Shown here: piece after piece, positions 46,957-56,454 of the stretch | Position numbering within the stretch: the stretch's first letter is position 1 | How the letters are laid out: every line of letters begins with the position of its first letter | Assembly: GCF_001713455.1 (NCBI RefSeq) | Contig: NZ_CP016464.1 | Span: 1-64,000, forward strand | Source of the DNA: Bosea sp. RAC05 | GTDB taxonomy: Bacteria > Pseudomonadota > Alphaproteobacteria > Rhizobiales > Beijerinckiaceae | Reading direction: 5' to 3' | DNA length: 64,000 bases | Notes under the pieces: model-generated | Database searches by the model: none | Told to the model about the DNA's origin: nothing | The model's input: only the letters and a program-made list of their open reading frames with translations | Translations under genes and position numbers: made by a program

Positions 46957-48153
46957 ATGCTCGTCGACGATCCGTTCCGCTGCTTCGTTCCCTATCCGCA
47001 GGCGCCCGTGAAACACGCGCCGACCGGCCCCCTCGCGGGGCTGACGCTGGCGGTGAAGGACCTCTACGACGTCAAGGGCTACCCGACCGGGGCGGGCTCG
47101 CCACTGGTGCTGGCCCAGTCGGGCATCAAGACCAAGACCGCGCCGGTGGTGAAGGCGCTGCTCGAGGCCGGCGCCCGCTTCGTCGGCAAGACCCATACCG
47201 ACGAGCTCGCCTTCTCGCTGAACGGCAAGAACGCGCATTTCGGCTCCCCCATCAACCCGGCGGCGCCCGACCGCATCACCGGCGGCTCCTCCTCGGGCTC
47301 AGCGGCGGCCGTCGCCGGGCGGCTCGCCGATATCGGGCTGGGTTCCGACACGGGCGGCTCGGTCCGGGCGCCCGCGAGCTATTGCGGCCTGTTCGGCATC
47401 CGTCCCAGCCATGGCCGGATCTCCCTGAAGCGGGCCTGGCCGCTGGCCGACTCGTTCGACACCGCCGGCTGGTTTGCCCGCGACGGCGAGGTCTTCGCCC
47501 GCGTCGGCGAGGTGCTGCTCGGCAAGGACAAGCTCGCCTTGCCGGTGACCCCGCGCCTGCTGCTCGCCGACGACCTCTTCGCCCAGGCGGTGCCGGAAGC
47601 GGAGACGATCCTGCGCAACGTCGTCCAGCGCATCGTCCCGCAGCTCGGCGAGCCCGAGACGGTGAAGGCTGTGCGCGATCTCGATGCGCTGTACTGGGCT
47701 TTCCGCTGGCTGCAGGGCCGCGAGGCCTGGGCCGCCGACGGCGCGCTGATCGAGCGCCTGGCCATGCCGCTGGGGCCCGGCGTGACCGAGCGCTTCGCCT
47801 TCTCCAAGGCGATCACCGATGCCGACCACGCCAAGGGCGAGGCCGTGCGCAAGGCCTTCCGCACGCGGCTGGCCAAGCTGCTCGGCCAGGACGGCGTACT
47901 GATCCTGCCGACGGTGCCCGACATCGCCCCACTGGTCAGCGCGCCGGAAGACCAGCTCGACGATTTCCGCAACCGGGCGCTGCGCCTGCTCTGCCTCGGC
48001 GGCCTCTCGGGCTTTCCGCAGGTGACCGTGCCGGTGGCGCGGCGCGAGGGGGCTCCGCTGGGCCTGTCGCTGCTCGGGCCGAAGGGCTCCGACAAGTCGC
48101 TGATCGCCTTCGCCACGACCTTCGAGCGCGCGGCGCGGGTCCGGATCGCGTAG
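46957..48153 (+). CDS. Amidase-signature family amidase
   Basis: A 398-residue amidase. The Ser-cisSer-Lys triad is visible: Lys in [11 protein letters not shown], cis-Ser in [12 protein letters not shown] and the nucleophile in [13 protein letters not shown]. The ATG at 46957 has AGGGGG upstream; a GTG nine bases earlier is less likely. Placed just before nitrile hydratase, it probably hydrolyses the amide made by that enzyme to acid and ammonia. Confidence 0.95.
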   Translation: MLVDDPFRCFVPYPQAPVKHAPTGPLAGLTLAVKDLYDVKGYPTGAGSPLVLAQSGIKTKTAPVVKALLEAGARFVGKTHTDELAFSLNGKNAHFGSPINPAAPDRITGGSSSGSAAAVAGRLADIGLGSDTGGSVRAPASYCGLFGIRPSHGRISLKRAWPLADSFDTAGWFARDGEVFARVGEVLLGKDKLALPVTPRLLLADDLFAQAVPEAETILRNVVQRIVPQLGEPETVKAVRDLDALYWAFRWLQGREAWAADGALIERLAMPLGPGVTERFAFSKAITDADHAKGEAVRKAFRTRLAKLLGQDGVLILPTVPDIAPLVSAPEDQLDDFRNRALRLLCLGGLSGFPQVTVPVARREGAPLGLSLLGPKGSDKSLIAFATTFERAARVRIA

Positions 48154-48184
48154 GCGCGGCGCTGGCCTGAACGGGAGAATACCG

Positions 48185-48811
48185 ATGAGCGGCCACCACC
48201 ACCATCACGACCACGATCACGACAACCACTTCACGCCGATCGAGGCGCGGGTGAAGGCGCTGGAATCGCTGATGGTGGCGAAGGGCTATGTCGATCCCGC
48301 TGCGCTGGACGCCATCGTCGACACCTATGAGACGAAGATCGGCCCGCGCAACGGCGCCCGCGTCGTGGCGCGCGCCTGGACTGATCCCGCCTTCGCGGCG
48401 CGGCTGAAGGCGGACGGCACGGCCGCCGTCGCCGAACTCGGTTTCGGCGGGCGCGGCGGCGAGCACACCGTCGCCTGCTTCAACACCCCGCAAGAGCACA
48501 ACCTGATCGTCTGCACGCTCTGCTCCTGCTATCCGTGGCCGCTGCTCGGCCTGCCGCCGGTCTGGTACAAATCCCCGCCCTACCGGTCCAAGGCGGTGCT
48601 CGACCCGCGCGGCACGCTCGCCGATTTCGGCCTGACGCTGCCGGAAGGCCAGCGCATCCGCGTCTGGGATTCGACCGCCGAGACGCGCTTCCTCGTCATA
48701 CCCATGCGTCCGGCTGGGACCGAGGGCTGGTCGGAGGAGAAGCTCGCTTCCATCGTCAACCGCGATGCGATGATCGGCACGGGGCTGCCGCGCATGGAGG
48801 ATGCGTCATGA
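48185..48811 (+). CDS. nthA: Nitrile hydratase alpha subunit, cobalt type
   Basis: The 208-residue metal-bearing subunit that hydrates nitriles to amides. The claw motif is [21 protein letters not shown]; Thr in CTLCSC marks the cobalt type (iron enzymes have CSLCSC). The middle cysteines are usually oxidised. A histidine/aspartate run ([13 protein letters not shown]) at the N-terminus may help metal loading. GGGAG precedes the ATG. Confidence 0.97.
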   Translation: MSGHHHHHDHDHDNHFTPIEARVKALESLMVAKGYVDPAALDAIVDTYETKIGPRNGARVVARAWTDPAFAARLKADGTAAVAELGFGGRGGEHTVACFNTPQEHNLIVCTLCSCYPWPLLGLPPVWYKSPPYRSKAVLDPRGTLADFGLTLPEGQRIRVWDSTAETRFLVIPMRPAGTEGWSEEKLASIVNRDAMIGTGLPRMEDAS

Positions 48812-49467
48812 ACGGCGCCCAGGATCTCGGCGGGCAGATGGGCTTCGGCCCGGTGCGCCCCGAAACCGACGAGCCGATCTTCCATGCCGAATGGGAGAAG
48901 CGCGTGCTGGCGATCAATGTCGCCGCCGGCGCCATGGGCGCCTGGACGATCGACGGCATCCGCGCGGCGCGCGAAAGCCTGCCGCCAGCGCAATATCTCT
49001 CCTCCTCCTATTACGAGATCTGGCTCGCCGGCCTGAACCGGATGCTGGTCGAGCAGGGCTTCGTCACGCCCGAAGAGCTCGAGCAGGGCCAGCCGCTCGC
49101 GCCGGCCAAGACGCCCAAGCGCGTCCTCAAGGGCGAGGAGGTTCCCACCGTCCTGCGCCGCGGCTTCCCCTATGAGCGCGAGGCAGAGGCCCCGGCGCGT
49201 TTCGCGGTCGGCGACCGGGTGCGCACCGTCGTGATGCACCCGCGGCACCACACCCGCCTGCCGCGCTATGCCCGCGGCAAGCAGGGCGTGATCGAGCGGA
49301 TCACCGGCTGCCATGTCTTTCCCGACACCGGCGCGCAGGGGCTGCCGGAATCGGCGCAGTGGCTCTACACCGTCGTCTTCACCGGCCCCGAACTCTGGGG
49401 CAGCGACGCCGATCCCACATCGACCGTCTCGATCGAGGCCTGGGAGAGCTATCTTGAACCCGCGTGA
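48808..49467 (+). CDS. nthB: Nitrile hydratase beta subunit
   Basis: The 219-residue partner of the alpha subunit. It has [36 protein letters not shown], and the C-terminal SH3-like barrel with [16 protein letters not shown] and [14 protein letters not shown]. The ATG overlaps the alpha stop (ATGA), giving matched synthesis. Confidence 0.97.
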   Translation: MNGAQDLGGQMGFGPVRPETDEPIFHAEWEKRVLAINVAAGAMGAWTIDGIRAARESLPPAQYLSSSYYEIWLAGLNRMLVEQGFVTPEELEQGQPLAPAKTPKRVLKGEEVPTVLRRGFPYEREAEAPARFAVGDRVRTVVMHPRHHTRLPRYARGKQGVIERITGCHVFPDTGAQGLPESAQWLYTVVFTGPELWGSDADPTSTVSIEAWESYLEPA

Positions 49468-49843
49468 CCTCGCGACGCTGGCCGGCGACACGCCGATCCC
49501 GCGTGATGCCGGCGGCCCCGTCTTCGCCGAACCCTGGCAGGCGATGGTCTTCGCGCTCGTCGTGCAGCTGCAGGAGCGCGGCGTCTTCACGGCCGACGAA
49601 TGGGCGCAGGCGCTGGGCGCGGAAATCCGCGAGGCGCTGGCCAGGGGCGGCTGCCGCGACGGCTCGGACTATTACGAACGCTGGTGCGAGGCGCTGGAGC
49701 ACCTGCTCATCGAGAAGGGCCTCGCCTCCCACGACGGCATCGACAGCCTGGCGGCGTCATGGGCCCGCGCGGCCGAGGCGACGCCGCATGGACGGCCGAT
49801 CCTGATCGAGAACGACCCGCAGGCCCCTCGGTCCTCATCCTGA
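49454..49843 (+). CDS. Nitrile hydratase activator (P14K-like)
   Basis: A 129-residue accessory protein needed for metal insertion. GGPVFAEPWQAMVFALVVQLQERGVFTADEW and YYERWCEALEHLLIEKG match the family. It begins at TTG 49454 with GGAGAG upstream, overlapping the beta stop by 14 bases. The final residues and the stop codon come from the edge of a family-1 repeat. Confidence 0.92.
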   Translation: MNPRDLATLAGDTPIPRDAGGPVFAEPWQAMVFALVVQLQERGVFTADEWAQALGAEIREALARGGCRDGSDYYERWCEALEHLLIEKGLASHDGIDSLAASWARAAEATPHGRPILIENDPQAPRSSS

Positions 49844-49950
49844 GGAGCTGCGAAGCAGCGTCTCGAAGGATGCTCCAGGAGGCCCCGGTCACATCTGGAA
49901 CATCCTTCGAGACGCAAGCCTGCCGGCTTGCTTCTCAGGATGAGGGCTGG
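49831..49950. repeat. Family-1 intergenic palindrome, copy D
   Basis: Left end GTCCTCATCCTGAGGAGC, right end GCTTCTCAGGATGAGGGCTGG, inner CGTCTCGAAGGATG and CATCCTTCGAGACG arms. The left arm overlaps the end of the activator gene. Confidence 0.9.
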
Positions 49951-49969
49951 AGTGGGACGGATCGCCCCT

Positions 49970-50941
49970 TCAAGCCACCCCGAGCGACAAGAGATCGTGC
50001 ACATGCACGAGCCCGACCGGCCGCTGGTCTGAATCGGCGACGATCAGCGCGGTGATGCGCAGCCGGTTGACCATCTCCAGCGCTTCGCCGGCGAGCGCGT
50101 CCGGCGCAATCCGGCGGGGATTGGCGCTCATCACGTCCCGCGCCCGCTGCGCCGGTCCCCCGCGCATCAGCTTGCGGCGCAGATCGCCATCGGTGACGAC
50201 GCCCGCCAGAACGCCCTCCGCATCGACCACGATGGCACAGCCGAAGCCCTTCTCCGAGATCAACGCGACCACGTCCGCGATCGCGGCATCGAGCCCGCAG
50301 AGCGGCAGCGCGGCATCACGATGCATGATGCTGGCGACCGTCTTGAGCTGGGCACCGAGCTTTCCGCCCGGGTGGTAGACGAAGAAATCCTGCCGCGAGA
50401 AGCCGCGCGCCTCGAGCAGCGCCACCGCCAGCGCATCGCCGAGCGCCATCTGCATCGTCGTCGAGGTCGTCGGCGCGAGCCCGTTCGGACAGGCCTCCTC
50501 CGCCTTGGGCAGGAGCAGCGTCACATCCGCCTCGCGGCCGAGCGCGCTGTCGGCATTGGCGGTGATCGCGACCAGCCCGACGCGGAAGCGCCGCGTATGG
50601 GCGACGATGGCCGCCAGTTCCGCCGTCTCGCCCGACCAGGACAGGGCGATGACCACATCCTCGGGCTGGACCATGCCGAGATCGCCATGGCTGGCCTCGG
50701 CCGGATGGACGAAATGCGCCGGCGTGCCGGTCGAGGCCAACGTCGCCGCGATCTTGCGCCCGACATGGCCGGACTTGCCCATCCCTGAGACGATGACGCG
50801 GCCGCCCGCGGCCCGGATCATCGCCACGGCGGCGCCGAAGGGCTCGCCAAGACCATCGGCGAGGGCATCGTGGAGAATGTCGAGGCCGGCGCGCTCGGTC
50901 GCGATGGTGCGGAGCGCGGAGGCGCGGATATCGGCTGTCAT
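49970..50941 (-). CDS. kpsF: Arabinose-5-phosphate isomerase (KpsF/GutQ family)
   Basis: A 323-residue enzyme that makes arabinose-5-phosphate from ribulose-5-phosphate for Kdo and lipopolysaccharide synthesis. An N-terminal SIS domain (GMGKSGHVGRKIAATLASTG; HPAEASHGDLGMV; LSWSGETAEL) is followed by two CBS domains (about 195-320). The kds genes are not adjacent. The gene is convergent with the nitrile hydratase operon. Confidence 0.95.
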   Translation of the reverse strand: MTADIRASALRTIATERAGLDILHDALADGLGEPFGAAVAMIRAAGGRVIVSGMGKSGHVGRKIAATLASTGTPAHFVHPAEASHGDLGMVQPEDVVIALSWSGETAELAAIVAHTRRFRVGLVAITANADSALGREADVTLLLPKAEEACPNGLAPTTSTTMQMALGDALAVALLEARGFSRQDFFVYHPGGKLGAQLKTVASIMHRDAALPLCGLDAAIADVVALISEKGFGCAIVVDAEGVLAGVVTDGDLRRKLMRGGPAQRARDVMSANPRRIAPDALAGEALEMVNRLRITALIVADSDQRPVGLVHVHDLLSLGVA

Positions 50942-51028
50942 GGCGCGCGCTCTAGCACAGGCGGCCTCCGGCTCGCCAGCTTTGGCCGCGACCGGCGGCG
51001 CGAACGATCCGCTGCCCGCGGTGCATCA

Positions 51029-51045
51029 TTGACGCCCCGTTAACC
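51029..51045 (+). promoter_or_regulatory. CtrA-like box upstream of the beta-barrel gene
   Basis: TTGA, seven bases, TTAACC: one mismatch to TTAA-N7-TTAACC. A further TTAACC half site lies at 51064-51069, 53 bases before the start codon. Confidence 0.5.
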
Positions 51046-51121
51046 CAGTTCGTTCTAACTCCGTTAACCATGCGCGTCGTCCCGGGCGCGTCAGAGCTCA
51101 TGCCTGGAGCGACCGAGCCCC

Positions 51122-52642
51122 GTGTCAACCCGCGCCACCCTGCTCCTGACCGGCGTCGCCGCCGCCAGCCTCGTGCTGGCGACGACCGTCGTCTCGGCCC
51201 AGCAGACGCGCCGGACAGCCCTGCGCCCGACCGTTCCGGCCTATGTCGCCCAGCAGCCGCCGCGGGACCCGGTGGCTGTCCCCGCGGCACCCGACGTCCT
51301 CGGCGATCCCGCCGGCCCGATCCGCTCCCAGCCCTCGGCGATCTCGAACCGGGCCCCGCCCTATGCCAGCCGCTCCGTGCGCGGCAGCGGCGTGCGCGGC
51401 GTCACCCAGCGCCAGTTCCGCGCGCCGCCGCCCACGGTCACCGGCCTGCCCGCCGTGCCGCCCGCACCACCGCCGCCCCGCCGCGCCCCGGCGGCGCAGG
51501 AGGACCCCTATGCGCCGCTCGGCCTCCGGCTCGGCAGCGTCGTGCTCCGGCCCGCGCTCACCAACAGCGTCGGCTACGACAACAACCCGCAGCGCACCGC
51601 CGCGCCGACGCGCAACGCCTCGCCCTTCAGCCGCCATGAGGGCGAGATCGACATCCAGTCGAACTGGAACGTGCACGAGTTGACCGGCCGGCTGCGCGCC
51701 GGCTACAGCGAGTTCTACCGCGACCGCGAGGCCTCCCGCCCCGATGGCGAGGGCAACCTCCAGCTGCGGCTCGACGCCTCGCGCGACACCCGCATCCTGC
51801 TCGAAACCCGGGCCCGGCTCGACACCCAGCGCCCCGGCTCGCCGGATCTGACCGCGGCCGTCGTCGGCCGCCCGCTGGTCTACCAGTACGGCGCCTCGGC
51901 CGGCATCACCCACGACATCAACCGCCTGCAGATGACGCTGCGCGGCTCGGTCGACCGCAGCGACTACGAGGACGGCAAGCTGAGCAATGGCGGCGTCGTC
52001 AGCCAGCGCGACCGCAACCAGACGCAATATGGCCTGCGCCTGCGCGCCGCCTATGAGGTCACGCCGGGCTTCCGGCCCTTCGTCCAGGGCGAGGTCGACA
52101 CGCGCGACTTCGACCAGGCGATCGATTCGAGCGGTTACCGCCGCTCCTCGAACGGCCTCACCGGGCGCGTCGGCTCGACCGTCGAGATCAGCCGCCAGCT
52201 GACCGGCGAGGTCTCGGTCGGCTACCAGGACCGCAAATACGACGACGCCCGCCTGCGCAATCTCAAGGGACTGATCGGCGACGCCGCGATCATCTGGTCA
52301 CCGACGCCGCTCACCACCGTGACGCTGCGCGGCACCTCCGAACTCGGCGACACCACCATCGCAGGCTCGTCGGGCACCACAGCGCGGCGGGTTGCGCTCG
52401 AGGTCGCCCATGCGCTGCGCCGCAACCTCACCGTCACCGCCTTCGGCAGCTTCAACCGCACGGAATATGAGGGGCAGGGGCTGCGCGAGGATTCCTCCAG
52501 CATCGGCGCCCGCCTCGACTACAAGCTGACGCGCACCGTCTCGATCCGCGCGAGCTTCACCCATGAGCGGCTGAACTCGAGCGCCCAGGGCTCCGACTAC
52601 ACGGCCAATGTCGCGCAGGTGGGCTTGAGGCTGCAGTTCTGA
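51122..52642 (+). CDS. Outer-membrane beta-barrel protein
   Basis: A 506-residue protein. The N-terminal signal peptide (about 27 residues, ending VVSAQ) is followed by a Pro-rich periplasmic linker to about residue 135. The rest is amphipathic beta-strands ending in the terminal Phe (VGLRLQF) needed for Bam-dependent insertion. It resembles the BBP2-type outer-membrane proteins of Rhizobiales. The start is GTG at 51122 with a weak ribosome site. Role, porin or secretin-like, unknown. Confidence 0.87.
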   Translation: MSTRATLLLTGVAAASLVLATTVVSAQQTRRTALRPTVPAYVAQQPPRDPVAVPAAPDVLGDPAGPIRSQPSAISNRAPPYASRSVRGSGVRGVTQRQFRAPPPTVTGLPAVPPAPPPPRRAPAAQEDPYAPLGLRLGSVVLRPALTNSVGYDNNPQRTAAPTRNASPFSRHEGEIDIQSNWNVHELTGRLRAGYSEFYRDREASRPDGEGNLQLRLDASRDTRILLETRARLDTQRPGSPDLTAAVVGRPLVYQYGASAGITHDINRLQMTLRGSVDRSDYEDGKLSNGGVVSQRDRNQTQYGLRLRAAYEVTPGFRPFVQGEVDTRDFDQAIDSSGYRRSSNGLTGRVGSTVEISRQLTGEVSVGYQDRKYDDARLRNLKGLIGDAAIIWSPTPLTTVTLRGTSELGDTTIAGSSGTTARRVALEVAHALRRNLTVTAFGSFNRTEYEGQGLREDSSSIGARLDYKLTRTVSIRASFTHERLNSSAQGSDYTANVAQVGLRLQF

Positions 52643-52668
52643 CGTTGGCGAATGTCGCTGAAAGCGCT

Positions 52669-52766
52669 CCGTCATCCCGGACAAGCCGCGAAGCGGCGCA
52701 GCTCCAGGATCCATCGTAGAGCTCCGGAGCCCTCCGATGGATCCCGGGTCAAGCCCGGGATGACGG
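52669..52766. repeat. Family-3 palindrome, long form
   Basis: CCGTCATCCCGG and CCCGGGATGACGG ends enclose an inner hairpin (TCCAGGATCCATCG with CGATGGATCCCGG). It lies between the convergent beta-barrel and pepF genes. Confidence 0.8.
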
Positions 52767-52798
52767 CGTGGGTCCAAACCTCCGGCGGAAGCCCCCCG

Positions 52799-54643
52799 CT
52801 ACTCCATCCCCTCCAGCTCGATGATCATCCCCTCGATCATCGTCAGGCCGATCTGCCAGAAGGCGGGATCGCGCGCGTCGAGCCCGAAGGGCGCCAGCAG
52901 CTCGGCGTGGTGCTTGGTGCCGCCGGCCGAGAGCAGGGCGAAATAGCGCTCCTGGAAGCCCTCAGCCGCGTTCTGGTAGACGCCATAGAGCGAGTTCACC
53001 AGGCAATCCCCGAAGGCATAGGCGTAGACATAGAAGGGCGAGTGGATGAAGTGCGGGATGTAGCACCAGAACGGCTCATAGCCGGGGCCGAGGCGAATCG
53101 CCGGCCCCAGGCTCTCCGCCTGAACGCTCATCCAGAGCTCGCACAGCGCCTCGGCGGTCAGCTCGCCCGATTTGCGCGCCTCATGCACCTTCCGCTCGAA
53201 GGAGTAGAACGCGATCTGGCGCACGACCGTGTTGATCATGTCCTCGACCTTGGCGGCCAGCATCGCCTTGCGCTGCTTGGGGTCCTGCGTGCCGTCGAGC
53301 AGCCGCCGGAAGGTCAGCATCTCCCCGAAGACGCTCGCCGTCTCGGCCAGCGTCAGCGGCGTCGGGGCCATCAGCGCGCCGTTATGGGCGGCCAGAACCT
53401 GATGCACGCCATGCCCGAGCTCATGGGCGAGCGTCATCACATCGCGCGGCTTGCCCTGGTAGTTGACCAGCACATAGGGGTGCGCGGAGGGCACGGTCGG
53501 ATGGGCGAAGGCGCCGGGCGCCTTGCCGGGCCGCACCGGCGCGTCGATCCAGTGCTCGTCGAAGAAGCGGCGCGCGATGCCGGCCATCTCGGGAGAGAAG
53601 GCGCCATAGGCGTCGAGCACCGTGTCGCGCGCCTCCGTCCAGGGAATCGTGCGCTGCTCGACCTTCGGCAGCGGCGCGTTGCGGTCCCAGAAATCCAGCG
53701 CCTCGCGGCCGAACCACTTCGCCTTCAGCTTGTAATAGCGATGCGACAGGCGCGGATAGGCCGCGCGCACCGCCGAAACCAGCGCATCCACCACCTCGCG
53801 CTCGACGCGATTGGCGAGATGGCGCGAATCGGCGACGTCCTGGAACTTGCGCCAGCGGTCGGAGATTTCCTTGTCCTTGGCGAGCGTGTTGGTGATCAGC
53901 GCGAAGACGCGCAGATTGCCGCGGAACACCTCGCTCAGCGCCTCGGCGGCGGCCTTGCGCACCGCGCCGTCGGCGTCCTGCAGCTTGTTGAGCGTCGGCT
54001 CCAGCGTCAGCTCCTCGCCGCCGATCCGGAAGCGCAGCGAGGCGATGGTCTCGTCGAAGAGCCGGTTCCAGGCCGCGTGCCCGGTCATCGACTTCTCGTG
54101 GAAGAGGGCCTCGATCCGGTCCTCCAGCTGATGCGGCTTGTCCTTGGCGAGATCGTCGAGCCAGGGCTTCCAATGCGACAGCGGGCCCGTCGCGGCGATC
54201 CGAGCGAGGTGCTCGGGCTCGATCCGGTTGAGCTCGAGCTCGAAGAACAGCAGCTCCGTCACGGCCGCGTTGAGCTTGTCCTGCGTGTCGCCATAGAACT
54301 TGGCGCGCTGCGGATCGGTGGTGTCCCCCGCATAGACGAGGCCCGCATAGGCGCCGATCCGCCCGAGCCGGTCGCTCAGCCCCTCGAAGGCCTTCACCGC
54401 CTCGGCCAGCACGGCGCCAGCGTCCTCGCGTTCGGCGAGCGCGCCGAGCTTGCCGCGATACAGCGCCGCGAAGCTCTGCGAATCGCTCATGGCCCGTTCG
54501 AGATCAGCCTTCAGCTCCGGCGACTCCATGCCGGGATAGAGATGGCCGAGGTCCCATTCCGGCAGCGCACCGAGCGATTTCGCCAGGGCCGCGGCGGTCT
54601 CGGAGGCTTTCGTCCGCAGGACGCCGTCGCACGCAGTCATCAT
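52799..54643 (-). CDS. pepF: Oligoendopeptidase F (M3 family)
   Basis: A 614-residue cytoplasmic zinc oligopeptidase. The HExxH motif is in TLAHELGHGVHQVLA near residue 412, with the third ligand Glu in TLAETASVFGE. Length and the pre-domain (WDLGHLYPGMESPE) match the PepF/M3B group. The ATG pair at 54643/54640 has GAGGTGA upstream. It probably degrades peptides from protein turnover. Confidence 0.95.
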   Translation of the reverse strand: MMTACDGVLRTKASETAAALAKSLGALPEWDLGHLYPGMESPELKADLERAMSDSQSFAALYRGKLGALAEREDAGAVLAEAVKAFEGLSDRLGRIGAYAGLVYAGDTTDPQRAKFYGDTQDKLNAAVTELLFFELELNRIEPEHLARIAATGPLSHWKPWLDDLAKDKPHQLEDRIEALFHEKSMTGHAAWNRLFDETIASLRFRIGGEELTLEPTLNKLQDADGAVRKAAAEALSEVFRGNLRVFALITNTLAKDKEISDRWRKFQDVADSRHLANRVEREVVDALVSAVRAAYPRLSHRYYKLKAKWFGREALDFWDRNAPLPKVEQRTIPWTEARDTVLDAYGAFSPEMAGIARRFFDEHWIDAPVRPGKAPGAFAHPTVPSAHPYVLVNYQGKPRDVMTLAHELGHGVHQVLAAHNGALMAPTPLTLAETASVFGEMLTFRRLLDGTQDPKQRKAMLAAKVEDMINTVVRQIAFYSFERKVHEARKSGELTAEALCELWMSVQAESLGPAIRLGPGYEPFWCYIPHFIHSPFYVYAYAFGDCLVNSLYGVYQNAAEGFQERYFALLSAGGTKHHAELLAPFGLDARDPAFWQIGLTMIEGMIIELEGME

Positions 54644-54753
54644 CTTGGGATCACCTCGCAGCCTTCAATCCGGTTCGCCTTCATATGCGCAGGACGGTCG
54701 GCGGGATCAATGTGGCTCTGGCGGACCCGGCGTCGCGGACCGGGCCCGTGCCC

Positions 54754-54770
54754 TTAAGCGCCGCTTAACC
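54754..54770 (+). promoter_or_regulatory. Perfect CtrA box upstream of the sigma-54 regulator gene
   Basis: TTAA GCGCCGC TTAACC, an exact TTAA-N7-TTAACC match, 86 bases before the start codon at 54856. It could also influence the divergent pepF gene. Confidence 0.7.
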
Positions 54771-54855
54771 GTTCTGGCCGAGGATGCCCCAGAACGGAAC
54801 AGCGATTCCATCGGCCGATGGCACTGTTCCGGGCGATTCCGGCTACCGAGGTGTC

Positions 54856-56349
54856 ATGACTGCCACAGTTCTCGTCGTCGACGACGACCCCGTCCAGCGG
54901 CGGCTGCTCGATGCCATGCTCAGGCGCTCCGGTTACGATGTCGCCGTCGCGGAAACCGGGCAGGCCGCCCTCCAGCTGCTGACGGGCCCCGACGGCGAGC
55001 GCTTCGACGCCGTCATCCTCGACCTCGTCATGCCCGAGCTCGACGGCATGGGCGTGCTCGCGGCGCTGCGCGAACGCGCGATCGAGACGCCCGTCATCGT
55101 GCAGACCGCCAACGGCTCCATCGAGACCGTCGTCCAGGCGATGCGGGCCGGCGCGGTCGATTTCGTGGTCAAGCCGGTCGGCGCCGAGCGGCTGCAGATC
55201 TCGCTGAAGAACGCGCTCAAGCTCGGCGCACTCGAACACGAGCTGCGCCACATCAAGCGCCGCGCGTCGGGCACGCTGGGCTTTCGCGACCTCGCCACCA
55301 AGAGCGCCGACATGGCCCGCGTCGTGCGCCTGGCCGAGCGGGCGGCGAAGTCCAACATCCCGATCCTGATCGAGGGCGAATCCGGCGTCGGCAAGGAGGT
55401 GCTGGCGCGCGCGATCCAGGGCTCGAGCGACCGCAAGGGCAAGCCCTTCGTCACCGTCAATTGCGGCGCCATCCCGCACAACCTCGTCGAGTCGATCCTC
55501 TTCGGCCACGAGAAGGGCTCCTTCACCGGCGCCACCGAGCGCCATGTCGGCAAGTTCGTCGAGGCCAGCGGCGGCACGCTCTTCCTCGACGAGGTCGGCG
55601 AATTGCCGCTCGATGCTCAGGTCAAGCTGCTGCGCGCGATCCAGGAGGGCGAGGTCGACCCCGTCGGCGGCAAGAAATCGGTGCGCGTCGACATCCGCAT
55701 CATCTCGGCGACGAACAAGAGCCTGCTCGACCAGGTCAAGGCGGGCGAGTTCCGCGAGGACCTCTACTATCGCCTCAACGTCTTCCCGATCACGCTGCCG
55801 CCGCTGCGCCAGCGCCGCGAGGACATCGCCGATCTGGCGCGCGGCTTCCTCGCGCGCTTCGCGGCGGAGGAGGGCAAGAAGCTGCGCGGCATCGGTGCCG
55901 AGGCCCTCTCGCTCATCAGCGGCTATGACTGGCCGGGCAATGTCCGCCAGCTCGAGAACGCGATGTTCAGGGCCGTGGTGCTGGCCGACGGCGACGAGCT
56001 GACCGTCGCCGAATTCCCGCAGATCGCCGCGCAGATGGAGGGTTACGACGTCCGCATCCCGCCCGCCCCGGCCTCGCTGGGGCCTGCCGAGGCGCGCAAC
56101 GACACCCCCCGCATCATCCAGATGCCGGTGCGCGACCCCAATGCGCTGGACCTCGTCGCCGGTTCGGACATGCGCACGCTCGACGAGCTCGAGCGCGAGA
56201 TCATCAAGTTCGCCCTCGCCCATTACCGCGGGCACATGTCGGAGATCTCGCGCAAGCTCGGCATCGGCCGCTCGACGCTCTATCGCAAGCTCAAGGATTA
56301 CGGACTGATCGAGGCCGAAGCCGGCACGGATGAAACCGACGCGGCCTGA
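54856..56349 (+). CDS. Sigma-54-dependent response regulator (NtrC family)
   Basis: A 497-residue activator. The receiver domain (1-120) has the phosphoacceptor Asp in AVILDLVMPELDG. The AAA+ domain (about 140-385) has Walker A GESGVGKE, the sigma-54 contact loop GSFTGA (a GAFTGA variant), and Walker B GGTLFLDEVGEL. A Fis-type helix-turn-helix (HMSEISRKLGIGRSTLYRKLKDYGL) ends it. The ATG at 54856 has GAGGTG upstream. No histidine kinase is adjacent. A CtrA box precedes it and a sigma-54 promoter lies two genes downstream. Confidence 0.96.
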   Translation: MTATVLVVDDDPVQRRLLDAMLRRSGYDVAVAETGQAALQLLTGPDGERFDAVILDLVMPELDGMGVLAALRERAIETPVIVQTANGSIETVVQAMRAGAVDFVVKPVGAERLQISLKNALKLGALEHELRHIKRRASGTLGFRDLATKSADMARVVRLAERAAKSNIPILIEGESGVGKEVLARAIQGSSDRKGKPFVTVNCGAIPHNLVESILFGHEKGSFTGATERHVGKFVEASGGTLFLDEVGELPLDAQVKLLRAIQEGEVDPVGGKKSVRVDIRIISATNKSLLDQVKAGEFREDLYYRLNVFPITLPPLRQRREDIADLARGFLARFAAEEGKKLRGIGAEALSLISGYDWPGNVRQLENAMFRAVVLADGDELTVAEFPQIAAQMEGYDVRIPPAPASLGPAEARNDTPRIIQMPVRDPNALDLVAGSDMRTLDELEREIIKFALAHYRGHMSEISRKLGIGRSTLYRKLKDYGLIEAEAGTDETDAA

Positions 56350-56454
56350 GCCGCGACCAACCGAATGGCAGCGCGTGTTGCGCTGCCGCATCTTGTCGAA
56401 ACCGGCCGAGTCACGCAGGAATGCGGCTCTCGGCAGAATTCAGGATTAGCGACC

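Noticed and set aside
48185..48240. Engineered His tag on nitrile hydratase alpha
   Set aside because: The [12 protein letters not shown] run is a natural-looking His/Asp mixture within an intact chromosomal operon and recalls other cobalt-type enzymes.
23031..49950. CRISPR array or insertion sequences
   Set aside because: The repeats are isolated palindromes 2-13 kb apart with no spacers, no cas genes and no transposase.
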